From the NCBI GenBank assembly GCA_016800925.1, contig JABCPU010000022.1:124001-188000 (forward strand): a DNA stretch of 64,000 bases. Direction: 5' to 3'. A program made the position numbers and the translations under genes. Each line of letters begins with the position of its first letter. Within the stretch, counting starts at the first letter, position 1. Positions 46,620 through 60,590 of this stretch are shown here, piece by piece. Below the pieces are notes generated by a model. It made no database searches. It saw only the letters and a program-made list of their open reading frames with translations, and was not told where the DNA came from. The stretch is from Suillus spraguei. Lineage: Eukaryota; Basidiomycota; Agaricomycetes; Boletales; Suillaceae.

Positions 46620-47778
46620 AAGGATGCATAAGTGGAGGAAGCACGTCGTCGTGAGAAGGAGCGAGAAGAATACAGGACCAGAGTACAGGCAAGTCAGCGA
46701 TGTTGCTGTAAGAGCTTTCTTAACTTTCTGCCTGACTCGTGCAGGCCTTTTATTGCTGTCTTTTTGACAAAGGTCTGATCGATGAAGATCACGGGAAGTC
46801 GACAGTCCGCTTTGCCCTATCTGTTCATTTCGGCAGACATCATGCAGCAAGTGCAAAATTATCTCGCGCTCCAACAGTAATTGTGCAGCCTCTTCTGCTG
46901 TCCCCATTGTACGGTGTTCCCGGGTCTTTCATCAAGCAAGGCAATTTTGTACTTCATGTTTGGAGTCTCTAGGTCCTCTGCCTCTGTTGGGCAAATGTTC
47001 CATATGTTCGCGCTTTTTCTGCTCAGGAGAGCTCAGTTGGTGCGTTGGACGCCCAATTTCTAACGATGGTGACATCACAACTTCTTTGTCAATTCTCGAT
47101 GTTTCGGGAATAACTCGAGTGCCCCTGTACTGCAACGCCTGCACAATAAACAGTCAACATGATAGAAGAGACCGTCGTCAGTGCTCCAACCCTGGCTGCT
47201 GGTCCATTCAGTTCTGCAACACCAAAGTATGCCCTGAGTGCACCACGCAGGAGAGCTTTTCCTGCCCATGTGGTCGGTACTGGACTTGTGGTAGTTGCGA
47301 GTCGCAGTCTTCGGCCGTTCGTAGGCTTCTTACGTGCCCTCTGTGCCTTCAGTATTTCTGCACATTGTGCTCGTACATCAGGGCTTGCAAGCTATGCCGA
47401 TGTGTGGGGCTCTGTAATGACTGCACAGAAGAAGTGAGCGAAGAAGCTGAGCACACACTGGGCGGAAACCTCCTTTTCAAGTGCCAAAATTGCCAATGTC
47501 ATTTATACAATGCATGCGATGACGGTGGGCATTCATGTGGTACATGTAGTCAAATCCTTTGCAAGCTTTGTGAAAAAGAGGTTTGTGATTATTCTGGTAT
47601 CACTGTCCGCACTGAATGCAGAGTGTTGACTCAACAGTGCAAACGTTGCGCTCATTTCCACCGGGTGAGTGATTGTGAACCTCCATTTTTCGTTGCTGTT
47701 CTTATCACTCTACTAGAGCGAAGAGCCGAACTTCATCGGAAGACACCTTGTTTACCACTATCCTTATTCTTTGAATGA
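46620..47778 (+). CDS. Cysteine-rich zinc-finger-like protein of unknown function
   Basis: A charged helix EEARRREKEREEYRTRVQ (46630-46690) seems spliced to a long cysteine-rich frame running from about 46790 to 47670. Within it are CPICSFRQTSCSKC, FCTSCLESLGPLPLLGKCSI, CSRFFCSGELSWC, LYCNACT, CSNPGCWSIQFCNTKVCPEC, CPCGRYWTCGSCE, CPLCLQYFCTLCSYIRACKL, CRCVGLCNDC, FKCQNCQCHLYNACD, SCGTCSQILCKLCEKEVCD and QQCKRCAHFH. The many CxxC pairs suggest several treble-clef or RING-like zinc modules, but no single known domain matches by eye. A GT donor follows HFHR at about 47668, and a later exon (GEMDVNCYIYCPKVTQC, near 48020) may complete it, so the end is uncertain. It could be a ubiquitin-ligase-like protein; that is only a guess. 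Confidence 0.5.
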
Positions 47779-48886
47779 ATGATTTTCCGGAGCGTTTAGA
47801 ACGCTGTTCTAAATCTCGATGTTCGAAATGTCTCGTGCCGACATGCCGCTGTCAAATATCAGTCTTTTGTAAGTCTGCACATCAAACTGACCCAGTTCTA
47901 GATTCAAATCATGTTCTAAACACATTCTAAATCACTTTCAAACACCTGATGTCACAAACAAACTTCTATTGACACTTGCATAGACCATTGTATGTGCACT
48001 GACAACGACTCATTTTCAGGGCGAAATGGATGTCAATTGCTATATCTATTGCCCCAAAGTCACTCAATGTAAGTTCCTCTTTCATATGAATGGTAAATTT
48101 TTGTTGGTGGACCATTTAATCCGGCACTGCTCCCAGTATCGTCGTCTCAATAGCTATAAAGTTCGTCACCCATTGTTGGACCTTCAACTCATCTGTGATT
48201 TTAGGTGACTAGTAATCTCATGCTATTGTTACAATTGTACGTACCCCTATTCATTTTCTGTCTCATCTCTCCTTTGTATATTACATAACATGACTCTGAC
48301 TCATATGCTCAACGCATCTGTACTTTAGTTGCCTTCCTTCTTTGGATACGCACTTACATTCTCACGTCTCTCTTGGTCCGTGCGCACATATTGACCTATT
48401 TAAGCACATTGTATTACACTTGTATACTTCACTTTAATCTTACTGGGTTTTACCTGGAATATCCTTCGCTTAGTTCCCAACCTAAGTCGTCTTGAATCAT
48501 CTCTAAGTCTAAGCACTCCTTAGCCTTAGTCTCTATTCTCGTAGAACCTCTCAGACTTGTCTTTGAGGCCGAACCCTTGATAGTACTCGGAACACATTCC
48601 TTGTACTTTCACCTTGTCCTCTTCTGGATATTGTAGAACTTCCCAGCAGACCGTCTGTGTCTTTTCACTGTCGCTGGTGACGCCACCCCAGTTCATAACA
48701 GCTATGCATGTCTATCACCCACCACCTCAACTTACCTTCACAGACATTATTTTCACGCAACCTTTGCCAAACATGGGTCCGGACCATCCCAATGATAATC
48801 AAGTAAGTGTTTGTTTCTGATAACTTCAATCAACATACTCATCTAGTTCTTCACTTTACAGCTTCCTGGCTTTAGGGCTAGCTTTC
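47779..48886. other. Mostly noncoding stretch before miniature element C
   Basis: Holds a possible last exon of the cysteine-rich gene (about 48020-48208) and a short plus frame at 48614-48820 that I cannot assign. Confidence 0.35.
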
Positions 48887-49158
48887 ATCAGGAAATTCAC
48901 ACATTCCTTGATGTGCCCTTATGCGGACTTATTTACACTTAACTGCCTTGGTGAAATTGAATCTACTTGTCCAAAATTTCAATGTGAATGAATTCAGAAA
49001 AAAAAAGTTGAGATATATTAATATACATGTTTTATTGTATTTCGCACTCAAAAAATATAAGATATGCCAGGTGAATGATGTGAGAGAGAGCAAACAAGTT
49101 TTGAGATAAGTGAGTTAAGCTGATTAAGCATGTTAAGGAATGTGTGAATTTCCTGATG
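48887..49158 (-). mobile_element. Miniature inverted-repeat element, copy C (272 bp)
   Basis: Complete copy in opposite orientation to A and B, with ends CATCAGGAAATTCACACATT and the reverse complement, flanked by TT at 48885-48886 and TT at 49159-49160. The internal sequence matches copy A along its length. It overlaps a minus-strand open frame at 49048-49386 whose coding status is unknown. Confidence 0.88.
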
Positions 49159-49833
49159 TTGGTGGATTTGAATCTCACATGAACCCCCAGTCTCATTGCG
49201 AGCCAAACAGAACTTGCCAGGCTGTATTGGCACGGGGATTAGGAAGTAGGTCACCTCAAATAAGATATGTTCTTCTTGCACATCTGATTCTTCAGCTCCT
49301 GAAAAAATGACTGCACCAAGTATAGCTATCCTATGCCTCGGGAATTCATCTTTGTCGTCTATCTTATCCTCCACCAGTGCAAGCATGTGATATAGTTGAT
49401 ATAGATCAGCATCGTCATCGTCGTCATCTAGGTTTAGAACATGTATTCAAATCGATTAATCTAGATACATTTGGTCTGCGGTTTAGAACATGTTGATGTA
49501 CTTCAGCCGAATCTCTGACAAATAAGATTTAGAACGATATCTAGGATTGTAAATGCTGTGGGAAGTCACCCAATAAGCTTTCAGTATTTCACCTTTTGGT
49601 GTAATGGTTATGCGGGCGGCGGTCTGACCATGTTACAGATAATTATGGGTTTTTTGAGGTTGGCTCCGGTGGTGAAATGACTTATCACAATTTCTAGTAA
49701 TTCAACTTTCAAAGATCAGTATATTTAGTATTGGTGTAATGTATTCATATTGTTCCTATTTCATCAATTTCGATTCCCTTCAGCGGATCAAACGTGCGAT
49801 TGCTTGCACTCACTCTCTCGTGCTGCACACACC
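49159..49833. other. Region without a supported gene
   Basis: A minus-strand frame (AILGAVIFSGAEESDVQEEH, 49160-49386) runs into miniature element C and may be the remnant of a gene. Nothing else is supported. Confidence 0.35.
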
Positions 49834-51420
49834 TCAAATTGACACATATGTACACTCCTGGAAAGCAATTGTACTTATGCCTGTCTCTGCATCGGAGCTA
49901 CCCACGAACTTGGTGTGATGCTCTCGAATTCCCAGGATGAGACGTGGTCCCAGCACAAACATCTGCATGAGGGAGAAATTTTCAAGATGAGCAGTGTAAA
50001 TCAGAGTTCCAGTTTCCAATGCCTGTAGAAATGAATATCAGTGGCCACATACGGATGCAATTGACAGTTGGTATCCCTTGGTCTTCAAGTTGGGAGAGTA
50101 ATGACTGAGTTGGAAGCTAGAAACAGTAGCAAAGCCAGCGCGTGCAGAGCTTCAGCGGGAGAAGAGACCACACCCAATTACGAGCTCACCTGACAAAGTA
50201 AAGCACGTGAGATTTCATTAACACCATAAAACAGTCTCCAATAGTCCCTTCCGTTGATGGTCGTCGCAATTCACGGAAGTGTTTTACAGCGATCCAGACT
50301 GCGAGACACAATGCGAGGAACTCCCATACGGTATAGAGTATCCAGGCCATGAAATCAAGTGGGACATCTTCCTATTCATATGTGCACTGATAGGTACCGG
50401 AGAGGATGAGTTCCTCTGATGTTTGTCTAATAAGCCTGATGGCACTATTTCGTCCGAATTCAGGCTTACCTCCAAAGATATGAATGACTCCTATTGCAGT
50501 GATCACTCCGCAGGTGATCGTGAAAGTCACGAAGACTACAACGAGAAAGATAAGTATCTTTCTGGATCCCTGATACATGGCATGTAACCGAGTGATCATT
50601 ACAACTTGCGTGATGTTTCAGTTAAGTCTCACGAAGTATCGTAGCTGAGTAGCTCATCGCCAAGCATGGTATTTACGACAACTGTCATCTAATTTAGTAT
50701 AGAGTTCATAATTCTGCTTGAAGACCCCGGTTAATAATGAGCGTCGGAGGACAAAAAAACTCACATCTGTTGTGGTCATTATAACCAATAAACTGGCCAA
50801 CAATAGTACTCACCCCTACATAGCGGCACACGTTATTGAACGAGAATGATAGACATAGGTGCGAAATACTCACTACATCTGTCACTTGGAGTGACGGGAG
50901 ACTTGCTGAATGCCAACAGTCAGATGAACAAGCACGACAGATGTGAGTAAACATTATGTACGCAATATGTTGATGCTGATTGTGAAAGATGGCTAATTAG
51001 CTCGATGCCAACTTGTTAGAAGGCATGAACATACATAGCATATATTATTCCAATGTAGCACACCTACAGCATTGTTGAAGTTATAACGACTCATCAACTG
51101 TGCTTGTGGTATAGGCTACGTACACTGATATACAGAAAAGCCATGCAAGACCAGCATTGCGCCTTGCACACATTAATTATCTCATCCAAATAAGTTCATT
51201 TAATAACATACTACTCACCTAGATCAGTTTGAACTATGAAACCATTCGCAGTGAAATGGTTGCTCCTGTAATAGCGACATCGACCTACCTCTTGTCCGAA
51301 TGTCAAAACTGAAAATGTCATAAGGATACCAGCGGTGATCAATACTATGATCTTGCTCACCCCAGTCATATATCACTGCAGCAGATGCAGCAACTGCGCA
51401 ACCACAGTTAATTAGGCATC
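49834..51420 (-). pseudogene. DUF6533-type membrane protein, degenerate paralogue
   Basis: The same exon order as the gene at 724-2380: CAVAASAAVIYDW (about 51400-51360) spliced to VLTFGQE (about 51300); LPSLQVTD near 50890; ITRLHAMYQGSRKILIFLVV (from 50599); a 54-bp intron; EELILSGTYQC; a helix exon with WILYTVWEFLALCLAVWIAV and HFRELR; and a last exon MQMFVLGPRLILGIREHH ending at 49834. In the EELIL exon the frame meets TAG at 50372-50374 right after YQCTYE. In the paralogue this place reads ISNGEED. The downstream frame is otherwise open. A recent nonsense mutation is the simplest reading, so the product would lack the last helices. Confidence 0.68.
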
Positions 51421-52331
51421 ACCAACATATCCAGATGGTTTTCCACGAACCTACAAAACAGCTGAATTTGCTAAACTCATTGATTAACGGCTACTAACTG
51501 GGGTCACCATCTGAGACGAAGGGTATATTGGGTGGGTGCGATCGAGTAGCGAACTTGGTGGACGTATTATATCCGAACGCTGTACAGGTTAAAGCTGTTT
51601 GTAACGTTGGGAACTCGTTTCCAAATTCCAATATTGAAGTTTTCTTGATGCATTGATAGTATTCTTGTGTCAGTTTAGGGAATTCCATCAGTGGGACTAT
51701 CATGATCATGATGTGTCAATGGTTTAGGAGACACGCAATAATCGAGAAAAGGCATGCTGTCCTAATTTCCCAATGAACACAGGCATTATCTCCATCTCCC
51801 TGCCCGGGACTTTGGGTGCGTAACCGCTCATTGATAAGATGACCCTGTCGACATGATAAGTAACTCACCTCTCTGCATCTGACAAATTGCCACCATCAAG
51901 CCGCGGCTGCAACGCCTCCAAACACGCCTCAGATACCTAATCCAGTGGGCCCCCAAGTGCTCTCGGATATCGGGCTACATGATCTGATAGTAATGCAAAG
52001 ACAATGCACGCACTCCATTCAATAGTCCGTCGAATCTGAACCGATCGATGTTACATGCTGGCCGCCCTCAGGATCCTGATTGATTAGTCTGGTATATATA
52101 TAACGAAAAAAAAACGACTCAGACACGCCTGAATCACCCTAGAGGAAGCCAAACTTCAGTCTTCTTGTTGCGACTCGATTCATAGCTCCAGAAGCTAGAG
52201 CACTCCGATCAGAAATTACAAACACTCGACAACAATGGACATACGACCCTGAATGATTCTCAGATCTCAGCGCAGCGCTAGTAACGTCATAGCAGCTTCC
52301 TCTGCTCGTGCCCATAATTCTTCATTTGTGC
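51421..52331. other. Intergenic region
   Basis: Open frame 51494-51709 on the minus strand matches the 5' flank of the first DUF6533 gene loosely (YNTSTKF against YDIPSPY) and may be duplicated leader. The rest is the promoter region of selO. Confidence 0.4.
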
Positions 52332-54811
<2,480 letters not shown>

Positions 54812-55542
54812 AACTTGAGGATGTCTATTATCAATCAACAACCACTCGGGCTACTAACATGGGATCAATAACTATACGGCGATGTTTAGTGTGAACACAA
54901 GAACCAACGGGGAGTCCTTGTTTGTATCAGCCGTCTCAGGCTAGGTTGTCAATGTGGTCCACCTGGCTTCCGCTTGCAAGATGTCATCCCTGCAGGAATG
55001 CCCACACATGCTCGCCTAACCTCGGAATTCGCTTGTGGTAAGTAGGTTGTTCAAAGCAGTCATACACGTTGTCTTGGTTCATGATTCCATTGTTCGAAAC
55101 TTCTGCCGAGGACAAGTTTCATTCCCGTGTAAATGTTAGATGTTTCGCTGATGCGCATTCCTTCCTCGCCAGGGTCTGGCTGTTTCAGTATCCCGCATTG
55201 TATGTCTCCACTTTCGGTGCGCTGTCGGCGACCTCGATGGCATGTGAATACCAAAGGCGTTGGGCGAACCGACGGGACGTACTAAAGCCAATGAGATTCT
55301 ACATGAACAGGATTGAATGGATGACGTTGACGAGAAGGTCATTCCCGTAAAACCAGTATACAGTAAAACGCATCTGAACGGTGCATACCCAGTCTGAACA
55401 ACTGCGGGCACCAACTTTTGATAGTAACATACATGTATCATATCTGGGGTAATCTAAAAACCGACGCGGCACGTTGATCGTGCATGTGCTCAAACACGAC
55501 CTGAATGACAACTCATCATGGCTCCTTGAAGGTAGATATACC
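54812..55542. other. Intergenic region
   Basis: The 3' flank of selO and of the convergent membrane-protein gene. A plus frame at 55069-55350 has no recognisable feature. Confidence 0.45.
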
Positions 55543-56510
55543 TCAGAAGGGCAGCATGGCGTCAGTCTGCTGTTTGGATGGCTGCAAGTGTCTCGGCAGA
55601 GTCTCTTCGAGTGCACACCAAACGAAGAGAGGGGGTAACCACGCCCAGGACAATATCTCTATGGTCGCCAGGATTTGAAGCCACCACACTCCAGAAGCGT
55701 AACACGCGATCAGAAGAGCTATAGGATGCCATTAGTTTGACATTGGTATCAATATTATAAAAACCATTCACATAACATCAAAAACATGATAGAAATCGCG
55801 AGAGATACAGTTGGCCAGCTTATGAACAGAAGTATACTGCATAGTCGAAAGCGTGTGGCCATCAGGACCTGCAATTTGGTGAATACGCATTAATGCAGTC
55901 GAGTCTGCTACAAACATTTCTGACCCAGATTCGATCACAGGCTTCGTATATGTTGACCACAGCTAAACCAGAAAGCAGGCTGCCGAGGGCATGCGCGAAA
56001 GATCCAAGTGCTAAAATATAGCAAGTGTGTATATTGTATGGAAGAAATGATGTCAGGGGCGGTTGTGATGAAATAAAGACTGCTGAAGTAGTGAGGACCT
56101 GTAATCCAGCATGATTTTTTTTCTTTGACTCCAAGAAGTGCTACATACTAAGCCCGCCTGCAATGTCATAAATCATTGTATGGTTAGGTCAAATCGAGTT
56201 TCTCACCGCAATGTTGGTATTACTCAGTCTGTCAAGAAAAGTCTTCCTTTGTTTATCCCATTCGTCATCGCTGGTCCTGGACTTCCAATGATGTTTGAGA
56301 GACGACCTTCCCATCGAGATTAGACAGAGTGTACGAAATAATATGGACGGTATGGGTTGCTTCTCGAAATCTGGCACCGCCCAATGGCCTGGTAGATCAG
56401 GTGGCCTACAAAATTCGATCAATCAATGGTCCAAGAACAGTGAGGCTACTTGCTGATCGTTGTTCATAGCCGTTCGACTCAGTGGGTGAAAGCAGTCCTG
56501 GAGTTGACAT
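55543..56510 (-). CDS. Multi-span membrane protein of unknown function (Agaricomycete family)
   Basis: A minus-strand gene with short exons. Exon 1 starts MSTPGLLSPTESNGYEQRSA at 56510 and joins across a 50-bp intron to RPPDLPGHWAVPDFEKQP. The next exon ends WDKQRKTFLDRLSNTNIA, then AGL, then VLTTSAVFISSQPPLTSFLP and HALGSLLSGLAVVNIYEA. A helix ILLFISWPTVSLAISIMFLM follows. The last exon is ACYASGVWWLQILATIEILS, then WAWLPPLFVWCALEE, with stop TGA at 55543-55545. Four hydrophobic segments are visible after a soluble N-terminus of about 100 residues. I recall similar hypothetical proteins in Agaricomycetes but no function. The exon between VVNIYEA and the third helix is not certain. Confidence 0.62.
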
Positions 56511-56860
56511 CAGGAAAAGTAGTTGATATCAGGGAAAAAAACCCAAAATGCTGTAGCCCTGGTGACAGCTATATAGAGCTACAAGCACTCCGTTCACATC
56601 CAGATGGTTGCCCATTGATTTATGACAACATATGAATTTCGAAATCGCTCCGTTCTTGCATCGTTATATAGCGCATACCGTTCCGACTTTTGGGTCCAAT
56701 CGATGGGGAGTATGTTCGGATGAGTCAACATTACGAAGTAGTCTGGAGTTTGTTCAAGTGCATCTGAAGGTACCTGCTCCGCTTCCTTGAAAATGTCAGA
56801 ACTGAAGTGTGATTCTGTTCCGCCTGTCAGAATGCAGTGCAAAGAGCACGCAGAAACCAA

Positions 56861-57247
56861 TCTATAAAGTAAGGGGGGAAAGGTGGGAATGTCCTCGCTA
56901 GCTCACATGGCTTTCGCTTGCATCGCTAAAGGCCACATGGGAGCGCTTAGCTCGGAATGGAAATTTCTCGCGTGGTTTTTTCGAGTGCCGACTCACTGTT
57001 GTCCCATTGTATGATTGCGTGATTGCGTGATGCGTGATTGCGTGATGTGGTCACGTGACTGCGCAGCTGCTGGAATTTGCCATGGGTTGTCTGAAGCTGG
57101 GGTAAAACCAAATTATTAGGATGGAGCTGAGGCCAGGGAGCCAAAAGGAGTGTGAAGCCAAAAGTGAAGCCAAAAAGGAGTGCAAAGGAGTGCAAAGCAA
57201 AAAATGAGTGCAATTGCAGAAGATGGCTAATAGGGAAACTCATCAGG
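56861..57247. repeat. Large repeat, copy R1
   Basis: Starts TCTATAAAGTAAGGGGGGAA and matches 58425-58860 closely to AGATGGCTAATAGG; the first about 200 bp also match 60390-60590. No coding function is seen. Confidence 0.8.
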
Positions 57248-57535
57248 GGCTGGAAGGAGTGGTGGCGCCATCAAAAGGCATGGTCAAGTTGTCAATACCT
57301 ATGACAAGCTACTCCATCAGGCACCAATATCAGGTTGGAAGTTGCCAGCAGGCTGGAAGTGTCCTCCCCCACCCTCAGGAAAAATCTTCTGATAAATTGC
57401 TCTTAGATTTTGGCTATCAAAGAATCTGAACTTTGTGATTTGAAAAATCATGTTATTTGTTTAAAAAGCTGCTATGATCATTAGGATGGAGAGATGGGGG
57501 GACAGAAGAGCATGGGGAGGAGAGAATGAAGGCAT

Positions 57536-57960
57536 GGGAGATGGGAGGTGGGAGACGGGAGATGGGAGATGGGAGACGGGAGACGGGAGACGGGAGACGG
57601 GAGACGGGAGACGGGAGACGGGAGACGGGAGACGGGAGACGGGAGACGGGAGATGGGAGATGGGAGACGGGAGACGGGAGACGGGAGACGGGAGACGGGA
57701 GACGGGAGACGGGAGACGGGAGACGGGAGACGGGAGACGGGAGACGGGAGACGGGAGACGGGAGACGGGAGACGGGAGATGGGAGATGGAGATGGGAGAC
57801 GGGAGACGGGAGACGGGAGATGGGAGACGGGAGACGGGAGATGGGAGATGGGAGACGGGAGATGGGAGACAGGAGACAGGAGACGGGAGACGGGAGACGG
57901 GAGACGGGAAACAGGAGACACAAGATGGGAGACACAAGATGGGAGACAGCAGACTGGTAA
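57536..57960. repeat. Heptamer minisatellite array 1 (GGGAGAC/T)
   Basis: About 60 tandem copies of GGGAGAC with GGGAGAT variants and one shortened unit near 57790. Heptamers shift frame at each unit, so all six frames stay open over long distances and give false Pro/Ser-rich or Gly/Arg/Glu-rich proteins. Confidence 0.97.
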
Positions 57961-57990
57961 GAGGAAATGAGAGACAGGACATCAGTAACA

Positions 57991-58424
57991 GGAGATGGGA
58001 GATGGGACACTTGCATGATTTTGTTGTGTGACAACTTAATACTGTTGCCCCTATTAAAACTTGACACAAAAGATTTATTCAAGTTAATAGTTTGCAGTAA
58101 ATAATTTAAAAAATTCAAATTCAAATTGCAATGACATGAGGATGAGATGGGCAATAAGCTCACAAAGATGGTGATGTGGTACTTTTACTTCTCTCAAGAT
58201 ATTGGTTAAAGTTATAATTTATTTCAAGACCTATTATCATTATTAAAGATAATTATTGGGATGAAGCCAAGGCCAGGAAGGCAAAAGAGTGCGAAGCACT
58301 CTTTTTGCCTTCCTGTGCCTTGGGCAAACAGAATTATTAGGATGAAGCCTTGGCCAGGGAGCAAAAGGAGTGCGAAGCACTCCTTTTGCTTCCTGTGCCG
58401 AAGGCACAACGGGTGGTGGACTCG
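57991..58424. repeat. Duplicated segment after array 1, with two hairpins
   Basis: Matches 59955-60389 at an offset of about 1,965 bp. It contains the near-perfect palindromes 58275-58314 (arms around AGGAAGGCAAAAGAGTGC) and 58356-58394 (arms around GCAAAAGGAGTGC), each with a CGAAG-type centre. A small hairpin GTGCC-GAA-GGCAC follows. Confidence 0.85.
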
Positions 58425-58860
58425 TCTATAAAGTAAGGGGGGAAAGGTGGGAAGGTGTTCGCTAGCTCGCGTGGCTTTCGCGTATGTCGCTAAATGCCAC
58501 GTTTTCACGCTTATTTCGCTTAGCTCGGTATGGAAATTTCTCGCGTGGTTTTTTTCAAGTGCCGACACAGTTGTCCCATTGTATGATTGCGTGGTTTTGT
58601 CACGTGCAGCGCCACATGGGTTAAAAATTTGCCACGGGTTGTCTGAAGCTGGGGTAAAACCAAATGATGGGTTGTCATCTGCCACAGGTTGTCTGAACCT
58701 GGGGGAAAATGAAATTATTAGGATGGAGCTGAGGCCAGGGAGCCCAAAGGGAGTGTTCAGCCAAAAGTGAAGCCAAAAAGGAGTGCAAAGGAGTGGAAAG
58801 CAAAAAAGGAGGGCAAGCAAAAATGAGTGCAATTGCAGAAGATGGCTAATAGGTAAAAAC
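58425..58860. repeat. Large repeat, copy R2
   Basis: Second copy of the sequence starting TCTATAAAGTAAGGGG, the longest of the three. Confidence 0.82.
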
Positions 58861-59026
58861 AGAAGGAACTCATCAGGATGCTAAAACCCCAGAACAGCAT
58901 GATGAATATTCAAGGAAACTCAAGGATGGCCCACCACCTGGGTGGAAACCCTGAGTCTATATTCCATTTAGAGTGTTAAATACTACATTTTAATAGATTA
59001 TGTTTGGCAACAACTTGAGGAGAAAT

Positions 59027-59957
59027 GGGAGATGGGAGATGGGAGATGGGAGACGGGAGATGGGAGATGGGAGATGGGAGATGGGAGATGGGAGACGGGA
59101 GACGGGAGATGGGAGATGGGAGATGGGAGATGGGAGATGGGAGATGGGAGATGGGAGATGGGAGATGGAGATGGGAGATGGGAGACGGGAGATGGGAGAT
59201 GGGAGACGGGAGATGGGAGATGGGAGATGGGAGATGGGAGATGGGAGATGGGAGATGGGAGATGGGAGATGGGAGATGGGAGATGGGAGATGGGAGATGG
59301 GAGACAGGAGGTGGGAGACAGGAGACAGGAGATGGGAGACGGGAGATGGGAGACAGGAGATACAAGACAGGAGACACAAGACAGGAGACACAAGACAGGA
59401 GACACAAGACAGGAGATGGGAGATGGGAGACGGGAGATGGGAGACGGGAGATGGGAGATGGGAAGTGGGAGATAGGAGATAGGAGACAGGAGACAGGAGA
59501 CAGAAGACAGGAGATGGGAGATGGGAGACACAAGATGGGAGACAGGAGATGGGAGACAGGAGACACAAGACGGGAGACACAAGACGGGAGACACAAGACA
59601 GGGGACACAAGACAGGAGACACAAGATGGGAGACAGGAGATGGGAGACAGGAGATGGGAGACACAAGATGGGAGACAGGAGATCAGGAGACAGGAGATGG
59701 GACACAGGACACAGGACACAGGACACAGGACACAGGACACAGGACACAGGACACAGGACACAGGACACAGGACACAGGACACAGGACACAGGACACAGGA
59801 CACAGACACAGGATACAGGAGATGTAGGAGATGGGAGATGTGGGAGATGAGAGACACAAGATGGGAGATGGGAGACACAAGATGGGAGACAGCAGACTGG
59901 TAAGAGGAAATGAGAGACAGGAGACCAGTAACAGGAGATTGGAAATGGGAGACGGGA
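59027..59957. repeat. Heptamer minisatellite array 2 (mixed units)
   Basis: Starts with a long run of GGGAGAT, then blocks mixing AGGAGAC and ACAAGAC units (59330-59700), then about fifteen units of GGACACA (59700-59805), then mixed units. All are 7-mers, showing block-wise spread of variants within one array. Confidence 0.96.
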
Positions 59958-60590
59958 GATGGGACACTTGCATGAATTGTGTTGTGTGACAACTTAATAC
60001 TGTTGCCCCCTATTAAAACTTGACACAAAAGATTTATTCAAGTTAATAGTTTGCAGTAAATAATTTAAAAAAATCAAAATCAAATGCAATGACATGAGGA
60101 TGAGATGGGCAATATAATATAAACTCACAAAGATGGTGATGTGGTACTTTTACTTCTGTCAAAATATTGGTCAAAGTTATAATTTATTTCAAAACCTATT
60201 ATCATTATTGAAGATAATTATTAGGATGAAGCCAAGGCCAGGAAGGCAAAAAGAGTGCGAAGCACTCTTTTGCCTTCCTGTGCCTTGGGCAAACAGAATT
60301 ATTAGGATGAAGCCTTGGCCAGGGAGCAAAAGGAGTGCGAAGCACTCCTTTTGCTTCCTGTGCCAAAGGCACAACGGGTGGTGGACTCGTCTATAAAGTA
60401 AGGGGGAAAGGTGGGAATGTCCTCGCTAGCTCGCGTGGCTTTCGCGTATGTCGCTAAATGCCACGTTTTCACGCTTATTTCGCTTAGCTCGGTATGGAAA
60501 TTTCTCGCGTGGTTTTTTTCAAGTGCCGACACAGTTGTCCCATTGTGTGATTGCGTGATTTGGTCACGTGACTGCGCAGCTGGTGCGCTG
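59958..60590. repeat. Duplicated segment after array 2 and repeat copy R3
   Basis: Second copy of 57991-58600. Hairpins are at 60240-60279 and 60321-60359; R3 begins at 60390 and breaks off near 60590. Confidence 0.83.

Noticed and set aside
49589..49678. tRNA-like sequence with an A-box-like GGTGTAATGGTTA and pairing TTCACC/GGTGAA
   Set aside because: The T-arm lacks a proper GTTCGAATC loop and no sound anticodon stem can be drawn; at best a decayed tRNA or SINE-like remnant.
57453..58163. Long open frames on both strands across array 1
   Set aside because: A 7-bp repeat without stops is open in all six frames; the predicted proteins are pure repeat translation with no start context or splice structure.
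57536..59957. Possible CRISPR array
   Set aside because: The tandem units are 7 bp without unique spacers, in a eukaryotic context.
58976..60028. Open frames of up to 350 codons across array 2
   Set aside because: Same cause as array 1: heptamer repeats lacking stop codons.
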